A DNA stretch of 64,000 nucleotides, from positions 496,001 to 560,000 of the forward strand of contig NZ_CP115667.1 of assembly GCF_027921445.1 (NCBI RefSeq), in the 5' to 3' direction. This document shows, one piece after another, positions 23,377 through 33,908 of the stretch (its first letter is position 1; every line of letters begins with the position of its first letter). Origin of the DNA: Peptoniphilus equinus (GTDB taxonomy: Bacteria > Bacillota > Clostridia > Tissierellales > Peptoniphilaceae). The notes beneath the pieces were generated by a model. It was given only the letters and a program-made list of their open reading frames with translations. It was not told where the DNA came from and did no database searches. The translations under genes were made by a program, and so were the position numbers.

Positions 23377-24375
23377 ATGAAGATATTACTATATAAAGAA
23401 GACTACGAGTTAGTGAAAGACTCCGGCGTGGGCAAGGCTATTGTCCATCAGGAGCGAGCCCTTCAAGCCGCAGGTGTGCATTACACGACGGATGTTCATG
23501 ACACTTTTGACTTGGTACATATCAATACGGTGTTGCCTAAGACCAAGGCCTTCGTAAGACGCATTAAATCTCAAGTGCCTGTTGTCATTCATGCGCACTC
23601 CACGATGGAAGACTTTAAGGATTCATTTATGTTTTCCAATCAGGTTGCACCGTTGTTTAAACACTGGCTTATCCATCACTATAATCAAGCCGATCGTCTT
23701 ATTACGCCCACCAACTACGCCAAGTCTATTTTGGAAAGCTATAAGCTGAGGCCTAAAATCACGGTGGTCTCCAACGGTATCGACCTAAATTTTTGGAAGA
23801 CGCAGGAAGGGGATCGGGAAAAATTTGATGCGATATATCATACCGCAGGGAAAAAAGTAGTGATTTCGGTAGGACTCTACATAAAACGCAAAGGTATTTT
23901 AGATTTTGTCAACATGGCGAAAGCCTTTCCTGATGTTGAGTTTATCTGGTTTGGCTATACCAACCCCAATCTGCTGCCGCCGGATATAAAACAGGCAGTA
24001 CAAACTCAGCTTGCAAACCTTCAATTTCCCGGCTATGTCTCCAGCGAGGATTTGCGACTGGCCTACAGCAGTTGTGATCTCTACGTCTTTCCCACTTATG
24101 AAGAGACGGAGGGCATTGTGCTTCTCGAAGCGTTGGCAACCGATGCTCGGGTGCTGCTTCGGGATATTCCCATCTACCGGGAACTGCAGGACGGAGTTCA
24201 TGTGTATAAGGCAAAGGACGCTCAGGCTTTTCATGACAAACTGGCCGCTTTTTTAGCAGGCAAACTCCCTCCGACCGAGTATGCAGGTCATGAACTGGTG
24301 GCGGATAAGAGTATTGAAGCGGTAGGCGCACAACTAAAAACCATTTATCAAGAGGTTTTAGATGATTGGCATTGA
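23377..24375 (+). CDS. GT4 glycosyltransferase, probable second glycolipid glucosyltransferase
   Basis: A 332-aa protein starting MKILLYKEDYELVKDSGVGKA after GGAGG. N-domain: VIHAHSTMEDFKDSF. C-domain: GLYIKRKG for the nucleotide loop and YEETEGIVLLEALATDARVLL for donor-sugar binding (E-x7-E). Length and sequence style fit enzymes adding a second hexose to monoglucosyl-diacylglycerol. Its stop overlaps acpS by 14 nt, linking it to lipid genes. Substrate assignment is inferred from similarity to BgsA/BgsB-type pairs. Confidence 0.8.
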   Translation: MKILLYKEDYELVKDSGVGKAIVHQERALQAAGVHYTTDVHDTFDLVHINTVLPKTKAFVRRIKSQVPVVIHAHSTMEDFKDSFMFSNQVAPLFKHWLIHHYNQADRLITPTNYAKSILESYKLRPKITVVSNGIDLNFWKTQEGDREKFDAIYHTAGKKVVISVGLYIKRKGILDFVNMAKAFPDVEFIWFGYTNPNLLPPDIKQAVQTQLANLQFPGYVSSEDLRLAYSSCDLYVFPTYEETEGIVLLEALATDARVLLRDIPIYRELQDGVHVYKAKDAQAFHDKLAAFLAGKLPPTEYAGHELVADKSIEAVGAQLKTIYQEVLDDWH

Positions 24376-24706
24376 TCTGGTATACATCCCTCGGATTACA
24401 CGGCTGATGACACGCTATGGCGAGCGATTCTTGAAAAGATGGTTTACGGGCGGGGAGATTGATTACATTGTATCGAAAGCTTACAGCCCAAAGACCGTCG
24501 CAGGAATTTTCGCCTCCAAAGAAGCTGTAGCAAAAGCTCGGGGGACCGGCATTGGAGAGGTGGGTTTTCGGGATATTGAAGTCTTTCACAACCCTCTACA
24601 CGCACGAAGCTGCGGCGAAATCTATCAGCTGTCCATTTCCCATGACGGCGATTATGCTGTAGCAGTAGCATTACATATCAAAGAGGAAACCTATGAACAT
24701 CGTTAA
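24362..24706 (+). CDS. acpS: Holo-[acyl-carrier-protein] synthase
   Basis: A 114-aa phosphopantetheinyl transferase of normal AcpS length. Visible: [12 protein letters not shown] with the metal-binding Asp, RWFTGGEI, the KEA motif in [18 protein letters not shown], and [14 protein letters not shown]. It transfers 4'-phosphopantetheine from CoA to acyl carrier protein. The start lies inside the preceding glycosyltransferase gene and its own stop overlaps mazF by 14 nt, so translation of the three genes is coupled. Confidence 0.93.
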   Translation: MIGIDLVYIPRITRLMTRYGERFLKRWFTGGEIDYIVSKAYSPKTVAGIFASKEAVAKARGTGIGEVGFRDIEVFHNPLHARSCGEIYQLSISHDGDYAVAVALHIKEETYEHR

Positions 24707-25043
24707 ACGTGGCGACATATTTTATGCCGATCTCTCACCGGTCATCGGATCGGAGCAGGGCGGTGTGCGTCCCGTGGTGGTGTTGCAAAACGATATAGGC
24801 AACAAATATTCACCTACGACTATTATTGCAGCGATCACCTCACAACTTAACAAGGCCAAATTGCCTACCCATGTCAACGTGGACGCTAAAGGGGTGCCTC
24901 TGCCTAAAAATTCCGTCATTCTTTTAGAGCAGATTCGCACCATTGATAAGAAACGCCTGCGGGAGAAGATTGGCAAATTCAACGACAAAGTCATGGATGA
25001 CATCGACAAAGCGATTAAAGTGAGCTTACATATTGTAGATTAA
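24693..25043 (+). CDS. mazF: MazF/NdoA-type endoribonuclease toxin, no antitoxin gene adjacent
   Basis: A 116-aa PemK/MazF fold: [50 protein letters not shown] and [17 protein letters not shown]. It closely resembles the NdoA (EndoA) branch, which cuts RNA at UACAU. In many Firmicutes it follows acpS-alr-ndoAI, where ndoAI is a ribbon-helix-helix antitoxin. Here it starts 14 nt inside acpS, so neither alr nor an antitoxin gene fits, and none is downstream before the terminator. Confidence 0.92.
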   Translation: MNIVKRGDIFYADLSPVIGSEQGGVRPVVVLQNDIGNKYSPTTIIAAITSQLNKAKLPTHVNVDAKGVPLPKNSVILLEQIRTIDKKRLREKIGKFNDKVMDDIDKAIKVSLHIVD

Positions 25044-25058
25044 CTGCACAATAATTTC

Positions 25059-25112
25059 AAAAACCTTAGCAGGTCGTGAGATTTATTTTCTCTGTGATCA
25101 GCTAAGGTTTTT
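25059..25112 (+). terminator. Long hairpin terminator after mazF
   Basis: Outer arms AAACCTTAGC/GCTAAGGTTT enclose an inner stem (GGTCGT-GAGA with TCTC-GTGATC through G-U pairs and one bulge), followed by TT and the next promoter. Nearly the whole 54 nt folds. Confidence 0.85.
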
Positions 25113-25139
25113 GTCAAATATAGCTCTATCAAGTATAAT
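25111..25139 (+). promoter_or_regulatory. Promoter of the DUF5693-csaB operon
   Basis: TTGTCA (25111-25116), 17 nt, TATAAT (25134-25139), 28 nt before the start codon. Confidence 0.8.
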
Positions 25140-25167
25140 AGTACTGAATTTAACAAGAGGAGATACT

Positions 25168-27237
25168 ATGAACAAGTCTATGAAAACCACAGTCCTTGTG
25201 GCCTTTATGGCACTGGGACTGCTGTGTACCTTTTATTTTGTCCTGGGTCGCTACAGAGCGGAAGTTCAGTATAAAGGCTATGATGTGGTGGCTGATTACA
25301 ACCAGTTTTTGACGCTGGCGTATGAAGATGGCACCGATCCTTTGGACTATTTTAAAGCACTGAAAGAGGCAGGCGTCACCAAGATTGCCATGGTGGAAAC
25401 AACGATTGACACCATGCGTGCGTTGCCCGGTTCTGATCTTCATACAGAGCTTGTGGGCAGAGATCTTCGCATCACCGGTTCGAAAGCGGAACTGGACTTT
25501 ATTGAAGAAGGTCTTCAAACACTTAAAGACGCACGGACTATGGATCGGCAAAGTCAGGGCGTTTTGGTTGTAGAGGGACGTCCGCAAGACGTGGTGACTC
25601 ATCGGGTCGGCGCTTTTGATTTGGATCAAAATCGAGTGGGAGACTTCGGCACACGCTCCTCCGTACTGGAGTATATCGGACTGGGATTTGATGCAGCGCA
25701 AATTCAAGCGGTGCAGGATGCAGGCCTGGATGTGGTGCTGCGTCCGTCTTTCTATGCCCGGATGCAGGATCCTGTCACGACGATGACGCGTTTTATGGAT
25801 GCGGTCAAGACCTATAATCCGAACCAAAGCTGGGTTATCTTTGCGGGCAATGATTTTTACAGCAACCGTTCCGGAGACGATGCGCAGATGATTGAAAAAA
25901 CATTCAGCGACTTTCTGGCGGATAACCATATGGCCATGGGACTTATTGAAGCCTCCAATCAGCGAGGTCATATGGAACTTCGCGGATCTGCCGGTTTTAT
26001 GCGACAAGACGCTGTGCGTAAAATTCGTGCCTTTACCACATGGGACTATCTGCAAAACAAATTTGATTACGGCATTCCTATGCATCACAACGGAGAAGAG
26101 CTCACTAATGTCTACTATCGTGCTATCTCCGAGCGCAATATAGCTGTTGTCTTTTTGGCGCCGTACTCCAAAGACAATACCGTTATCACCAATACTGAAA
26201 GTTACGGCAGTGTTCTGCACACTTTGAGCGATCGCCTGGGAGATAAAGGTTATATCTCGGGGGATGTGGTTCCCATCGGGACATGGAGTCCAAACGGGAT
26301 TGCCAAAGTGCCGGTGGCTCTTGGTGTGGTAGCGGCAGGCATTCTGCTTTTAAATCTTATTATCACACTACCTATGGTGGTCAATGGCCTCATCGCCCTT
26401 GCCGGCATCGGGCTCACTTTTATCTTTTTCGTTTTAGGTAAGATGACAAGTCTTGGAAATCTGGCGTTTAATCTGGCGGCTATCACTGTCTATGCCTCCC
26501 TTGCCGTGGCCTTTGTGCTCAAGTGCTACCGCTGGATTAAGAGTGGAGACCGGTCGCTTATCTATATCTATCTTCGAGGCATGCTCATCCTTCTTGGCGC
26601 TATTGCCATCACGATGATAGGGGCGCTTAGTGAAGTTGCTTTTTTAAGCGGAACTGACTATTTGATGGAGCTTTCGGAGTTTCGAGGAGTTAAGCTTTCT
26701 CAAATCTTGCCTATTGGCTTTGCCGCTGTGCTCTATATGTCGTATGTGGGTTTTGGACGCACCGATAAAAAACGTGGTCTGCGAACAGGGGAAATTCAAG
26801 GCGTTCTCAATCAGGATGTGAAGTTCTGGCATGCAGGGCTTGCCATGGTGATGCTGGTTATGGTGGGGATACTTCTACTTCGTGGGGGCAATACCAACAC
26901 GGAAGTACCGGCCTTTGAACTGCTATCCCGAAACCTGATGGAAATGTATTTGCCTGTGCGGCCGCGCACCAAAGCTATTCTTATCGGCTTTCCTGCCGTG
27001 GTAGCTTTCATTTATATGGGTTACCGCCGACGGTTTGAACTCTTCAGTTTCCCAGCTATTCTTGCCGTTGCCATCGGTATGGCTGATATTGTGAATACTT
27101 TCTCTCACATTCGTACGCCGGTGCTCATGTCCTTTGGGCGCATTGGTGTGGAATATGTGGTGAGTGCTGTGGTGAGCCTTATCGTCATCGTGATTTTGGA
27201 ACTCTTGCGAAAGGGGTACGACGCTTATTTTGCCTAA
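25168..27237 (+). CDS. DUF5693 family multi-pass membrane protein
   Basis: A 689-aa protein from ATG 25168 (AGAGGAGA upstream). An N-terminal membrane helix (5-25) is followed by an extracytoplasmic domain of about 350 residues, then roughly eight to ten membrane helices from about residue 380 to the end. The pattern of AGVTKIAMVETTIDTM and later GYISGDVVPIGTWSPNGIAKV resembles DUF5693, a family typically encoded directly upstream of csaB. That placement holds here: csaB starts 8 nt before this stop. Function is unknown; a part in assembling or exporting the pyruvylated wall polymer is plausible. Confidence 0.75.
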   Translation: MNKSMKTTVLVAFMALGLLCTFYFVLGRYRAEVQYKGYDVVADYNQFLTLAYEDGTDPLDYFKALKEAGVTKIAMVETTIDTMRALPGSDLHTELVGRDLRITGSKAELDFIEEGLQTLKDARTMDRQSQGVLVVEGRPQDVVTHRVGAFDLDQNRVGDFGTRSSVLEYIGLGFDAAQIQAVQDAGLDVVLRPSFYARMQDPVTTMTRFMDAVKTYNPNQSWVIFAGNDFYSNRSGDDAQMIEKTFSDFLADNHMAMGLIEASNQRGHMELRGSAGFMRQDAVRKIRAFTTWDYLQNKFDYGIPMHHNGEELTNVYYRAISERNIAVVFLAPYSKDNTVITNTESYGSVLHTLSDRLGDKGYISGDVVPIGTWSPNGIAKVPVALGVVAAGILLLNLIITLPMVVNGLIALAGIGLTFIFFVLGKMTSLGNLAFNLAAITVYASLAVAFVLKCYRWIKSGDRSLIYIYLRGMLILLGAIAITMIGALSEVAFLSGTDYLMELSEFRGVKLSQILPIGFAAVLYMSYVGFGRTDKKRGLRTGEIQGVLNQDVKFWHAGLAMVMLVMVGILLLRGGNTNTEVPAFELLSRNLMEMYLPVRPRTKAILIGFPAVVAFIYMGYRRRFELFSFPAILAVAIGMADIVNTFSHIRTPVLMSFGRIGVEYVVSAVVSLIVIVILELLRKGYDAYFA

Positions 27238-28348
27238 TTTGCCTAAAAAAATACTGGTTTCCGGATACTACGGCTACAATAATATCGGTGATGAGGGCAT
27301 CCTCAAAGGTTTGGTGGACGGTATCCGAAGTGTGAGCGATGCCGAAATTACCGTACTGTCGAAAAACCCGGACTGGACTGAGGAAAAGTATGGGGTCAAA
27401 GCGGTCAACCGCTCCAATTTAAAGGATATTTTCACGGCCATGCGACAGACCGACCTTGTTTTAAGCGGTGGCGGATCCCTGCTTCAAGATGTCAGCAGTA
27501 AAAAGTCCATCATCTATTATTTGGGCGTGTTGAAATTGGCTCAGTTCCTCGGTAAAAAAACATTTATTTATTCCCAGGGTATCGGGCCCATTAATACTAC
27601 GGTGAACCGTGCCATGGCGAAGTCTATTTTAAAAAAAGTCAGTTATCTGAATGTTCGAGATCGTCATAGCGAAGCCTATTTACGAGACTTGGGTATTGAT
27701 CGGCATGTGTTGGTGACGATCGATACGGTCTTCGGCATTGAAACCCCCGATCTTAACCGTGGGCGGGAAATTCTGGAAAGTGTGGGACTTACCAACGGCA
27801 AACAGACGGTAGGTCTTATCATTATGAATTGGAAGCATTCCAAAACTCGTACCATCAGAGAAGTGGTACGGGCTGTGCGGCAGATTCGAAAGCACAGTGA
27901 TGTGAACATTGTACTCATTCCGTTTTTTTACCATGTCGACTTGGAGATTGAGCGGATGATTTTTGATGAGCTCGAAGGCATGGAGGATCTCTACATTGTG
28001 GAGGAGTATCTTCACGTGATGGAGTACCTCTCTCTTATCGGAAACCTGGATGTGTGTGTGAGTATGCGCCTTCACGGCCTTATTTTTTCAGTGCTCATGA
28101 AGGTCTATCCCATCGGTATCAGTTATGATCCGAAGATCGACGGTTTTATGAATGAATTGGGTCGCGTTCAAAAGCACTACGTACAAAACTTTACCGCCGA
28201 GTCGGTGGCAGAGGATGTGCTCGATGCATTGGCACATCTTGAGCCGTTACGAGCCGATGTGTGCCGACATCGAGAGCATTTTATGAATCTTGCGAAGCTA
28301 CACAATAAGAAAGTTAAGGAAGTATTGGAGTCATCATGGAGAAAATAA
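27230..28348 (+). CDS. csaB: Polysaccharide pyruvyl transferase CsaB
   Basis: About 372 aa. The start is TTG 27230 or the equivalent TTG three codons later; no ATG fits. Motifs: ILVSGYYGYNNIGDEGIL, LVLSGGGSLLQDVSS, FIYSQGIGPI and SMRLHGLIFSVLMKVYPIGISYDPK. CsaB adds pyruvate ketals to the secondary wall polysaccharide, which creates the ligand for SLH domains. This matches the SLH-like region of the secreted nucleotidase at 15 kb. It is coupled to DUF5693 upstream and overlaps the WecG/TagA gene by 13 nt. Confidence 0.92.
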   Translation: MPNLPKKILVSGYYGYNNIGDEGILKGLVDGIRSVSDAEITVLSKNPDWTEEKYGVKAVNRSNLKDIFTAMRQTDLVLSGGGSLLQDVSSKKSIIYYLGVLKLAQFLGKKTFIYSQGIGPINTTVNRAMAKSILKKVSYLNVRDRHSEAYLRDLGIDRHVLVTIDTVFGIETPDLNRGREILESVGLTNGKQTVGLIIMNWKHSKTRTIREVVRAVRQIRKHSDVNIVLIPFFYHVDLEIERMIFDELEGMEDLYIVEEYLHVMEYLSLIGNLDVCVSMRLHGLIFSVLMKVYPIGISYDPKIDGFMNELGRVQKHYVQNFTAESVAEDVLDALAHLEPLRADVCRHREHFMNLAKLHNKKVKEVLESSWRK

Positions 28349-29106
28349 CAATTTTTGGTACGGAAGTTGCCAACGTCACTTTTGATGAAGCTTTTGCACA
28401 GGTGACAGGCTTCCTGGAAGAGGATCGTCTACACACCATTATCACCCCAAACACGGAGATCGTCATGGACGCCAAAGATAAGCCGGACATGCGTCGGATT
28501 ATCAACAGTGCGGACTTGGTTGTCCCCGACGGCATTGGTCTTATCTACGGATCAAAGATGAAACGTCACCCTCTCAAAGAGCGCGTCACAGGGTTTGACC
28601 TGTCCATGAAACTGATTGAGCTCGCCAAAGACAAAGGCTATTCACTCTTTCTTTTAGGGACAAAACCGGAGATAGTCAAGCAGGCCTATGACAATTTGAA
28701 GCAAGATGCTGATCTTAATATTGTGGGTTATCACGACGGCTACTTTAAAGGCGCACATTTGGGCATGGCGGATCATGAGGAAGAAATGACCGTAGTTGCA
28801 CAGATAAATTCGCTAAAACCTGATATAATATTTTTAGGAATGGGCTATCCCAAACAGGAATTGTGGATTGACCACAATAAAGACCGTCTTGACGCCAAGC
28901 TCATTATCGGCAATGGCGGCGTCATTGACATTTTAGCCGGTGTGGCCAATCGGGCACCGGAGCTCTTTATTAAACTGAACTTGGAGTGGCTCTATCGATT
29001 GATTCAAGAACCTAGTCGGATTAAGCGACAAGCTGCACTGCCTAAATTTATCGTATCCGTTATTACCCATAAGAACTCAGTTGTAGGAGGAACAGATGAA
29101 CATTGA
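28336..29106 (+). CDS. WecG/TagA/CpsF family glycosyltransferase
   Basis: A 256-aa protein. Landmarks: [16 protein letters not shown] with the catalytic-region Thr, [16 protein letters not shown] with the conserved Asp, [17 protein letters not shown], and [15 protein letters not shown]. TagA-type enzymes transfer ManNAc to undecaprenyl-PP-GlcNAc, the linkage disaccharide of wall polymers. Together with CsaB it points to a cassette for a wall-bound polysaccharide. It overlaps csaB at the 5' end and tkt at the 3' end. Confidence 0.92.
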   Translation: MEKITIFGTEVANVTFDEAFAQVTGFLEEDRLHTIITPNTEIVMDAKDKPDMRRIINSADLVVPDGIGLIYGSKMKRHPLKERVTGFDLSMKLIELAKDKGYSLFLLGTKPEIVKQAYDNLKQDADLNIVGYHDGYFKGAHLGMADHEEEMTVVAQINSLKPDIIFLGMGYPKQELWIDHNKDRLDAKLIIGNGGVIDILAGVANRAPELFIKLNLEWLYRLIQEPSRIKRQAALPKFIVSVITHKNSVVGGTDEH

Positions 29107-31036
29107 AACCAAAGCAATAAACACCATTCGACTGCTGTCGGTAGACCAAGTGCAAAAGGCCAATTCCGGCCATCCCGGTCTTCCGCTCGGAGCGGCGCCG
29201 ATGGCGTATACCGTATTTAATAAAATGAAGGTTAATCCGAAAGATCCGGAGTGGTTCAATCGGGATCGTTTTATTCTCTCGGCCGGTCATGGATCTTCCA
29301 TGCTCTATTCACTCCTGCATCTCTACGGCTACGGTCTTCAACTGGACGATTTGAAGAATTTCCGTCAACTGGGTTCTCTGACCCCGGGGCATCCTGAATA
29401 CGGTCACACCAAAGGTGTCGATGCCACTACCGGGCCATTGGGACAGGGTATTTCCATGGCAGTGGGGATGGCTATGGCAGAGCGGCACTTGGCTGCACTC
29501 TATAACAATGAATTGGAACTGATCAATCACTATACCTACGTGATCTGTGGGGACGGTGACTTAATGGAAGGCATTTCCAATGAAGCGTCCTCCCTTGCAG
29601 GGACGATGAAACTGGGTAAACTTATCGTGCTCTATGATTCCAACAGTATCTCCATCGAAGGCTCCACCGACCTTGCCTTTACAGAAGATGTGAAAGCACG
29701 TTACGCCGCATTGGGTTGGGATGTTCAAGGAGTATCGGACGGCAACGATATTGACGCCATCAGTGAGGCTATCGATCGAGCTAAAGACACGGATAAACCG
29801 TCTCTAATTGCCGTCACGACTCAGATCGGTTACGGCTCACCGCGGGCAGGTACGGCTAAAGCTCACGGCGAACCTCTTGGCGAAGAGGGTGTACTTGCCA
29901 CAAAGCAGGCCTTTGGAGCCGGCGAAGGCAGTTTTATCGTCGATGATGATGTGAAAGCCCACTTTGAAGCCATCGTAGCGCGCAAACAGGCTGCTTATGA
30001 CGCAGACAAACACACGGAGGAACGCTACCGCACCAAGTATGCCGACAATTACGAGAAGCTTCAACGTGCCTTGTCCGGCGATTTTGAATTAGATTTATTT
30101 AAAGATGAAAACTACTATAAATTTGACAAAGACATGGCTTCCCGTGCCGCGTCCGGTCAAATCATGAACAGCATTGCCGACAACTTTGAGAGCTTTTTCG
30201 GCGGTTCAGCAGACTTGGCACCGTCCAACAAAACACATCTGGATAAGTATGCCAACTTCTCTGCAAGTACACCGGAAGGTGCCAACATCAACTTCGGTGT
30301 GCGGGAACATGCCATGGGTGCTATCGTTAACGGCATCATGCTTCATGGCGGCCTGCAAAGTTTCGGCGCGACATTTTTGGTCTTTGCCGATTACATGAAG
30401 CCGGCTATTCGTCTTGCGGCTATTCAGTCCCTGGGGTCTATCTTTGTATTTACTCATGACTCCATCGGCGTCGGCGAAGATGGTCCAACGCATCAACCTA
30501 TTGAGCAGCTGGCCATGCTTCGTGCCATTCCAAACCACATTGTCTTCCGTCCGGCAGATGCCACGGAGACAGCTGTCGCATGGAATGTAGCTCTCACATC
30601 GAAAAACACGCCGGTATCGCTGATTCTATCCCGCCAAACGTTAAAAAACATTGACGGTTCGTCCCGGGATGCGCAAAAGGGTGCTTATATTGTCAAAGAA
30701 CCGAAACAGGTGGAAAAAATTATTATTGCCACCGGTTCCGAAGTCAGTCTGGCCTTGGAAGCGGCGGACGATACCACTCGGGTAGTGTCCATGCCGTCCA
30801 GAGCGTTGTTTGAAGCTCAGGTGGAAGCCTATAGAGAAAGTATCTTGCCAAAAGCCGTTAAAAAACGTGTCGTTGTGGAAGCTGCCAGCTCCTTCGGATG
30901 GCATAAATATGCCGGCGATGAAGGTAAGCTTGTCACTCTGGACGAATTTGGAGCATCAGCTCCTGCAGGCGATGTGTACAAGTTCTTCAACATCACGACA
31001 GAAGCCATTAAGGTGGCACTTAACGAACTCAAATGA
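29096..31036 (+). CDS. tkt: Transketolase
   Basis: A 646-aa full-length enzyme. TPP domain: [19 protein letters not shown] and [19 protein letters not shown]. Second domain: [30 protein letters not shown] and [20 protein letters not shown]. It moves two-carbon units between pentose-phosphate and glycolytic sugars in the cytosol. It is embedded in the envelope operon by an 11-nt overlap upstream (GGAGG inside the previous gene) and a 4-nt overlap with the acyltransferase gene. Confidence 0.97.
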   Translation: MNIETKAINTIRLLSVDQVQKANSGHPGLPLGAAPMAYTVFNKMKVNPKDPEWFNRDRFILSAGHGSSMLYSLLHLYGYGLQLDDLKNFRQLGSLTPGHPEYGHTKGVDATTGPLGQGISMAVGMAMAERHLAALYNNELELINHYTYVICGDGDLMEGISNEASSLAGTMKLGKLIVLYDSNSISIEGSTDLAFTEDVKARYAALGWDVQGVSDGNDIDAISEAIDRAKDTDKPSLIAVTTQIGYGSPRAGTAKAHGEPLGEEGVLATKQAFGAGEGSFIVDDDVKAHFEAIVARKQAAYDADKHTEERYRTKYADNYEKLQRALSGDFELDLFKDENYYKFDKDMASRAASGQIMNSIADNFESFFGGSADLAPSNKTHLDKYANFSASTPEGANINFGVREHAMGAIVNGIMLHGGLQSFGATFLVFADYMKPAIRLAAIQSLGSIFVFTHDSIGVGEDGPTHQPIEQLAMLRAIPNHIVFRPADATETAVAWNVALTSKNTPVSLILSRQTLKNIDGSSRDAQKGAYIVKEPKQVEKIIIATGSEVSLALEAADDTTRVVSMPSRALFEAQVEAYRESILPKAVKKRVVVEAASSFGWHKYAGDEGKLVTLDEFGASAPAGDVYKFFNITTEAIKVALNELK

Positions 31037-31986
31037 CACGAGACCGTACCCTTGATCTGGTAAAGGCGGTTGCCATCTTTCTCGTTCTGGTAATTCACAC
31101 GAAAGTTTACCTTATTGGGGACTATCGAGACGCCGGGTTAATTTACGGGGCATTATCCATGTGCGCCGTACCGCTATTTATGATGACAAGCGGCGCTTTA
31201 CTTTATCGAAAACCCGTCACCATCTTTAAAGCGCTGAAAGGAACGCTGAAAATGGCGGTGGCACTAGGCGTACTTATCGTCCTCTATAAAGTGTGGGACG
31301 GCAGTCGACAGGGGATGACCGACTTTAACAGCATGATGGGTCTGGCAGAGAAGTTTCATCTGTACTATCTCTACCTTGCTATTGCCATCTACATCACTTC
31401 GCCGCTGTGTGCGAGATTGGCTTGCAGTTTGACCCGGCGGGAATACTTCTTCGGCATTGTCATTTTCATCGCAACCACCGGTGGGATTCCTTTTTGGAAA
31501 ACTCTGGGATATGTGGAGAATCCGTTTATTCTGACTTATGCCTTGCCTATGAGTTACATGGCCATCGGCTATGCCTTTATCGGGCAGTATATTTATAAGT
31601 ATCGGGACGACTTGCCGCGGTGGTTCAGTATCATCGGTTTTTTTGCAATCTATCACCTCATCAAGAACGTCTTGAGGAGCCCTACGGAGGACGTCATCTA
31701 CCTCTACTATGATGTCGTCAATCCTTTTGCTATGATCTATTCCGTCAGTGTGTTTCACTTCTTGGTCAAATCCAAAACCACGACAGACCTCGGTCTGGTA
31801 GGACGGCATACGCTCTTTATCTTCGGCATCCATATCATCATATTAGAATACTTTTTATCGCTGGGATTGACCCCGGAAGCGTTTAAAGACTTTCAGGTAC
31901 TGTATCCCATCATCATGAGTTTACTCATCATTGTCCTACTCATACTTCCGGCCTATGTGCTGGAGCAAATTAAACAGAAATTATAG
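31033..31986 (+). CDS. Membrane acyltransferase (acyltransferase-3 family)
   Basis: A 317-aa protein with about ten membrane segments. The N-terminus [19 protein letters not shown] carries the His conserved in acyltransferase-3/OatA-WecH proteins; later [18 protein letters not shown] is the typical penultimate helix. Such proteins O-acetylate or succinylate exported sugars. There is no periplasmic SGNH domain, so it may pass acyl groups to another protein or directly to a lipid-linked glycan. The start overlaps tkt by 4 nt. Confidence 0.85.
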   Translation: MTRDRTLDLVKAVAIFLVLVIHTKVYLIGDYRDAGLIYGALSMCAVPLFMMTSGALLYRKPVTIFKALKGTLKMAVALGVLIVLYKVWDGSRQGMTDFNSMMGLAEKFHLYYLYLAIAIYITSPLCARLACSLTRREYFFGIVIFIATTGGIPFWKTLGYVENPFILTYALPMSYMAIGYAFIGQYIYKYRDDLPRWFSIIGFFAIYHLIKNVLRSPTEDVIYLYYDVVNPFAMIYSVSVFHFLVKSKTTTDLGLVGRHTLFIFGIHIIILEYFLSLGLTPEAFKDFQVLYPIIMSLLIIVLLILPAYVLEQIKQKL

Positions 31987-31994
31987 GAGGCAAC

Positions 31995-33512
31995 ATGATA
32001 TTAGTTGTAGATTTCGGCGGACAGTACAATCAGCTGATCGCTCGACGCATTCGCGACCTCAACGTCTACTGTGAAGTCGTGCCTTACAGCAAAGCCCTGG
32101 AAGCTGTAGAAGAAAAAAAACCAAGCGGTATTGTCTTTACAGGCGGTCCGGCGTCTGTCTATGAAGAAGGGGCTCCAACCATTGATAAAGCCATCTTTGA
32201 AGAGAATATTCCTGTCTTGGGATTGTGCTACGGTATGCAGCTTATGAGTTCCCTTCTCGGTGGGGACGTACAAGCCTCCTCTGAGCGTGAATTCGGCAAG
32301 ACGATGTTGGATCATACAGAACATGCCATCTTTAATAACGTACCAACCACATCCAAAGTGTGGATGAGTCACGTGGATAAGGTGGTCAAAGTACCAGAAG
32401 GCTTTTCCACCATTGCGTCGACTAAGAACACTGAGCATGCCGCCATTGCTGACGACGCTCGAAAACTCTATGCTTTTCAATACCATCCGGAAGTCAACCA
32501 TTCCGAGTACGGTATTCAAATGCTGAAAAATTTTGTCGTCGATGTTTGCGGCGAAGATCAATCATGGACCATGGCCAACTATAAGGAGACCTTGCTTCAC
32601 GATATCAAAGATAAAGTCGGCGATGGCAAAGTGCTTCTTGCACTCTCCGGTGGCGTGGACAGTTCCGTGGCTGCGGCGCTACTCTCACAGGCTGTCGGTG
32701 AAAATCTCACCTGTATTTTGGTGGATCACGGTCTTATGCGTAAAAACGAAGCGCAAGAAGTGGAAGATGCATTCAAAGACAGTGGTATGCACTTCATCCG
32801 TGTCGATGCCGAAGCTCGATTTTTGGAACGCTTACAAGGCGTCACTGATCCGGAAGACAAACGCAAAGCCATCGGTGAAGAATTTATTCGAGTCTTTGAA
32901 GATGAAGGTAAAAAAATCGGATCTGTGGACTATCTGGCGCAAGGCACAATTTATCCGGATATCATTGAATCCGGCCTTGGAGATGCCGCTGTGATTAAAT
33001 CCCACCACAATGTAGGGGGGCTGCCTGATGTAGTAGATTTCAAAGACATTGTAGAACCTCTCAGAATGCTTTTTAAAGACGAAGTTCGCGCCCTCGGTCG
33101 TGAGCTCGGACTCAAAGATTACCTGGTGAATCGTCAGCCATTCCCGGGACCGGGCCTTGGCATTCGTGTCATCGGCGAAGTCACAAAAGACAAGCTGGAT
33201 ATTCTCAGAGACGCTGATGCCATCTTTAGAGAAGAAATTGCCAACGCAGGGTTGGATCAGGACATCAACCAATACTTTGCCGTCCTCACCAACAACCGCA
33301 CCGTGGGCGTTATGGGAGACTTCAGAACCTATGACTACACCTTGGCGCTGCGAGCCGTAAAAACCAGCGACTTTATGACCGCCGATTGGTCTCGCATTCC
33401 TTATGATGTGTTGGATACCGTCTCCACACGTATCGTCAATGAAGTGGACCACATTAACCGTATTGTGTACGATATTACATCGAAACCGCCTGCAACAATT
33501 GAATGGGAGTAA
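31995..33512 (+). CDS. guaA: GMP synthase (glutamine-hydrolysing)
   Basis: A 505-aa enzyme. Glutaminase domain: [10 protein letters not shown] with nucleophile Cys, and [11 protein letters not shown] with catalytic His and Glu. ATP pyrophosphatase: [18 protein letters not shown]-terminal dimerisation domain: [16 protein letters not shown] and PPATIEWE at the end. It converts XMP to GMP. GGAGG lies 5 nt upstream and the acyltransferase stop is 8 nt before the start, so there is no room for a guanine riboswitch. A strong terminator follows about 100 nt after the stop. Confidence 0.98.
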   Translation: MILVVDFGGQYNQLIARRIRDLNVYCEVVPYSKALEAVEEKKPSGIVFTGGPASVYEEGAPTIDKAIFEENIPVLGLCYGMQLMSSLLGGDVQASSEREFGKTMLDHTEHAIFNNVPTTSKVWMSHVDKVVKVPEGFSTIASTKNTEHAAIADDARKLYAFQYHPEVNHSEYGIQMLKNFVVDVCGEDQSWTMANYKETLLHDIKDKVGDGKVLLALSGGVDSSVAAALLSQAVGENLTCILVDHGLMRKNEAQEVEDAFKDSGMHFIRVDAEARFLERLQGVTDPEDKRKAIGEEFIRVFEDEGKKIGSVDYLAQGTIYPDIIESGLGDAAVIKSHHNVGGLPDVVDFKDIVEPLRMLFKDEVRALGRELGLKDYLVNRQPFPGPGLGIRVIGEVTKDKLDILRDADAIFREEIANAGLDQDINQYFAVLTNNRTVGVMGDFRTYDYTLALRAVKTSDFMTADWSRIPYDVLDTVSTRIVNEVDHINRIVYDITSKPPATIEWE

Positions 33513-33614
33513 TTTCTCGCCTGGTAAAGTTGATTTTATGTGGATTTTAAGCAAGAATACCTAGTGCGTGGCAATGTTTTGTCGGCACTATCTGACATTT
33601 GAATCATTCTAACG

Positions 33615-33662
33615 AATAGCGCTGTCTGATTTACATCGTGTAAGTCGGACAGCGCTATTTTT
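33615..33662 (+). terminator. Strong terminator after guaA
   Basis: AATAGCGCTGTC and GACAGCGCTATT form a 12-bp stem, with further pairing inside (GATTTAC/GTAAGTC), then TTT. It marks the left border of the accessory island. Confidence 0.9.
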
Positions 33663-33686
33663 CTGTGTTTCTTATTTATCCTTTTC

Positions 33687-33908
33687 TCAGATGATGTAGT
33701 CATCGCGTAAGTGAAAGCTTCTGGAGCTATTCGATATGGTGTAAAGGTTTAGTTCGATCTCATTCCCATACATCCCGTAGGCGTCTGAGGTGGGTTTGAT
33801 GTAGGTTGTGTAATCTGCGGAAGAAATGGCATGTGGATTGACATGCAGCATCTCGGCGATCTGCCGGATAAAATTGTAAAAGTTACCTGGGACCGAATAT
33901 GGCGGCAT
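33687..33908 (-). pseudogene. C-terminal remnant of an unknown protein
   Basis: A 73-codon minus-strand frame reads like real protein (FYNFIRQIAEMLHVNPHAI, then SDAYGMYGNEIELNLYTI and FHLRDDYII at the end). It has no ribosome binding site and no upstream continuation, so it is probably the tail of a deleted gene. The family is not recognised. Confidence 0.35.

Noticed and set aside
25150-26220. A 356-codon open frame on the minus strand
   Set aside because: It lies antisense to the well-supported DUF5693 gene, has no ribosome binding site, and its composition (His/Arg/Cys-rich) is that of a shadow frame.
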